Source: RGIG5612 sp963591145 (GTDB lineage: Bacteria > Bacillota > Clostridia > Lachnospirales > Lachnospiraceae). From it: 15,936 nt of DNA. Below the pieces are notes generated by a model. It had not been told where the DNA came from. It saw nothing but the letters and a program-made list of their open reading frames with translations, and did not search any database. Of this stretch, positions 14,548 through 15,936 are shown piece by piece. Made by a program: the position numbers and the translations under genes. The first letter of the stretch is position 1. Each line of letters opens with the position of its first letter. The stretch lies in assembly GCA_963591145.1 (NCBI GenBank), contig CAVARE010000064.1, positions 1-15,936 on the forward strand, in the 5' to 3' direction.

Positions 14548-15756
14548 TTAAAGTCTCTTTATCCTCTCCAGCGCTTCCACCGAATTCTCATATGTTCCGA
14601 ACGCCGTAAGTCTGAAGTATCCCTCGCCGCTGTTGCCGAAGCCTACACCTGGTGTTCCGACTACCTGTACTTTATTTAACAGATAATCGAAGAACTCCCA
14701 TGATTTGCCTGGCACCTTAAGCCAGATATATGGAGCATTTACGCCGCCATATACTGTATATCCTGCAGCCTCGAGTCCTGCCTTGATAGTATGGGCATTA
14801 TTCATATAATATGCGACCTGAGCTGCCAGTTCCTTCTTACCCTCTTCTGTATATACAGCCTCGCCTGCTCTCTGAACGATATAAGGCGCGCCATTATATC
14901 TGGTTCCGTGGCGACGATTCCACATGCTGTGAAGCGTAATGCCATTTCTCTCAAGATCCTTAGGAATAACCGTATATCCCAGTCTCAATCCTGTAAATCC
15001 TGCATTCTTAGAGAAGCTGTGCATCTCAATCGCGCAGGTTCTGGCACCCTCGCACTCATAGATGCTGTGAGGAATATCAGGATCAGAAATATATGCCTCA
15101 TAAGCAGCATCGTATAAGATAATTGAGCCGTTCTTATTAGCATAATCAACCCATTTCTGCAGCTCAGGCTTAGTGATGGTCATACCTGTCGGATTATTCG
15201 GATAGCACAGATAGATCATATCCGGCACTGTCGCAGGAAATTCCGGAACAAATCCATTATCCTTAGTACATGGCATATAGATAAGATTCTTATATCCTCC
15301 GATGGCCTCGTCAAATGCGCCCGTTCTTCCTGCCATTACATTAGTATCTACATAAACAGGATATACAGGATCACAAACTGCCACCTTATTATCCAGACCG
15401 AAGATCTCTTGGATGTTGCCGACGTCACACTTAGCTCCGTCTGATACGAAGATCTCATCAGCTGAGATATCGCAGCCTCTGCTCTTATAATCGCCAGCCG
15501 CAATAGCCTCTCTCAGGAAGTCATATCCCTGCTCAGGACCGTATCCGCGGAATCCTTCCGCTGTTCCCATCTCATCAACCGCACTATGAAGAGCCTTGAT
15601 GATAACCGGCGCTATCGGCTGTGTAACATCACCTATGCCCAGTCTTATGATCTTCTTATCAGGATTCTCCGCCTGATAAGCCTTGATTCTTCTTGCAATC
15701 TCAGAGAAGAGATAGCCGCCTTGAAGCTTCTGGTAGTTTTCGTTAATTGTGTACAT
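14548..15756 (-). CDS. dapL: LL-diaminopimelate aminotransferase (DapL)
   Basis: Transfers the amino group of glutamate to tetrahydrodipicolinate in one step, giving LL-diaminopimelate for lysine and peptidoglycan. The protein has 402 residues from the chosen start MYTINENYQKLQGGYLF, the usual DapL N-terminus and length. Fold-type I aminotransferase features: GIGDVTQPI (40-48), NNPTG (187-191), the PLP-holding Asp216 in LYDAAYEAY, and the Schiff-base lysine Lys250 in SFSKNAGFTGLRLGY. An upstream in-frame ATG would add 13 residues but has no ribosome site. Convergent with gltD, it is a separate unit. Repeat copies 4 and 5 flank it on both sides. Confidence 0.95.
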   Translation of the reverse strand: MYTINENYQKLQGGYLFSEIARRIKAYQAENPDKKIIRLGIGDVTQPIAPVIIKALHSAVDEMGTAEGFRGYGPEQGYDFLREAIAAGDYKSRGCDISADEIFVSDGAKCDVGNIQEIFGLDNKVAVCDPVYPVYVDTNVMAGRTGAFDEAIGGYKNLIYMPCTKDNGFVPEFPATVPDMIYLCYPNNPTGMTITKPELQKWVDYANKNGSIILYDAAYEAYISDPDIPHSIYECEGARTCAIEMHSFSKNAGFTGLRLGYTVIPKDLERNGITLHSMWNRRHGTRYNGAPYIVQRAGEAVYTEEGKKELAAQVAYYMNNAHTIKAGLEAAGYTVYGGVNAPYIWLKVPGKSWEFFDYLLNKVQVVGTPGVGFGNSGEGYFRLTAFGTYENSVEALERIKRL

Positions 15757-15763
15757 ATATTTA

Positions 15764-15769
15764 TTCCTC
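15764..15769 (-). promoter_or_regulatory. Ribosome site fixing dapL start
   Basis: GAGGAA on the minus strand, 7 bases before the ATG at 15756. Confidence 0.7.
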
Positions 15770-15809
15770 GTATGGTCGTTATGACAGCTGACCACTTATT
15801 ATTTGTTTA

Positions 15810-15839
15810 CGTATAATTCGTTTAATATAATTCTTCCAA
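15810..15839 (-). promoter_or_regulatory. dapL: Possible dapL promoter
   Basis: Minus strand: TTGGAA (15839-15834), 18-base spacer, TATACG (15815-15810). Both boxes are moderate matches. The start would be near 15803, leaving a leader of about 45 bases. Confidence 0.35.
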
Positions 15840-15844
15840 AACAG

Positions 15845-15914
15845 CTATGTGCCGGGACGGCGCAGCTCCCTGCCTAAAAGTCAGGGGCTGCACGCCGAGG
15901 TTCACGGCACATAG
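15845..15914 (+). repeat. Dispersed hairpin repeat, copy 5 (short form)
   Basis: Upstream of dapL, opposite strand. Outer arms CTATGTGCCG (15845-15854) and CGGCACATAG (15905-15914) pair perfectly over 10 bases. The core matches copy 1 almost base for base (GGCGCAGCTCCCTG and CAGGGGCTGCACGCC, then GAGGTTCAC). The tip is CCCTG/CAGGG around a nine-base loop with AAAA instead of the GA-GAAAAC module. Confidence 0.8.
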
Positions 15915-15936
15915 TATTTAGAAACATCTTTAAGTT

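Noticed and set aside
15757..15795. Longer DapL start adding 13 residues
   Set aside because: The added residues are not like DapL N-termini, and GAGGAA is placed for the ATG at 15756.
26..15914. CRISPR array
   Set aside because: The repeats are several kb apart, in both orientations, with no regular spacers and no cas genes.

Overview
The window looks like the chromosome of a low-to-mid G+C Firmicute, most likely a Lachnospiraceae-type Clostridium relative. Pointers are a type III glutamine synthetase, a DapL-type lysine-pathway aminotransferase, an ANTAR antiterminator beside a glutamine synthetase gene, strong AGGAGG ribosome sites and frequent AGA arginine codons. The genus is not fixed by the sequence.

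Layout. Bases 101-3806 hold glnN (type III glutamine synthetase) followed by asnB, both on the minus strand. A 435-base divergent intergenic region carries the glnN promoter and an attenuator-like hairpin, a dispersed hairpin repeat, and the promoter of the plus-strand pair glnA-like plus ANTAR regulator (4242-6092). Next come a repeat, a promoter with attenuator, and pyrG, gltB and gltD (6391-14083). The 464 bases between the convergent genes gltD and dapL hold a highly structured, probably RNA-level region plus another repeat. dapL (minus strand) and a final repeat close the window.

Function. Nearly every gene makes or spends glutamine. GlnN makes it, GltBD turns it into glutamate, and AsnB and PyrG use its amide nitrogen. 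DapL consumes glutamate nitrogen for lysine and cell wall. The glnA-like/ANTAR pair is the probable regulator. The GlnA-like protein has lysine where active glutamine synthetases have the flap glutamate. The regulator's receiver domain lacks its phosphorylation aspartate. I infer a sensor-antiterminator pair, with the glnN leader as a nearby candidate target.

Most unusual content. (1) Bases 14095-14422 can fold on the plus strand into at least six hairpins, three of them around a four-way junction. They contain repeated symmetrical G-A/A-G mismatches that exist on this strand only. I do not recognise it as a known RNA. (2) A family of five intergenic hairpin repeats whose outer and inner stems differ between copies yet still pair. 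Three copies carry the same tandem G-A mismatch module. These are hand-folded readings without energy calculation or database search.
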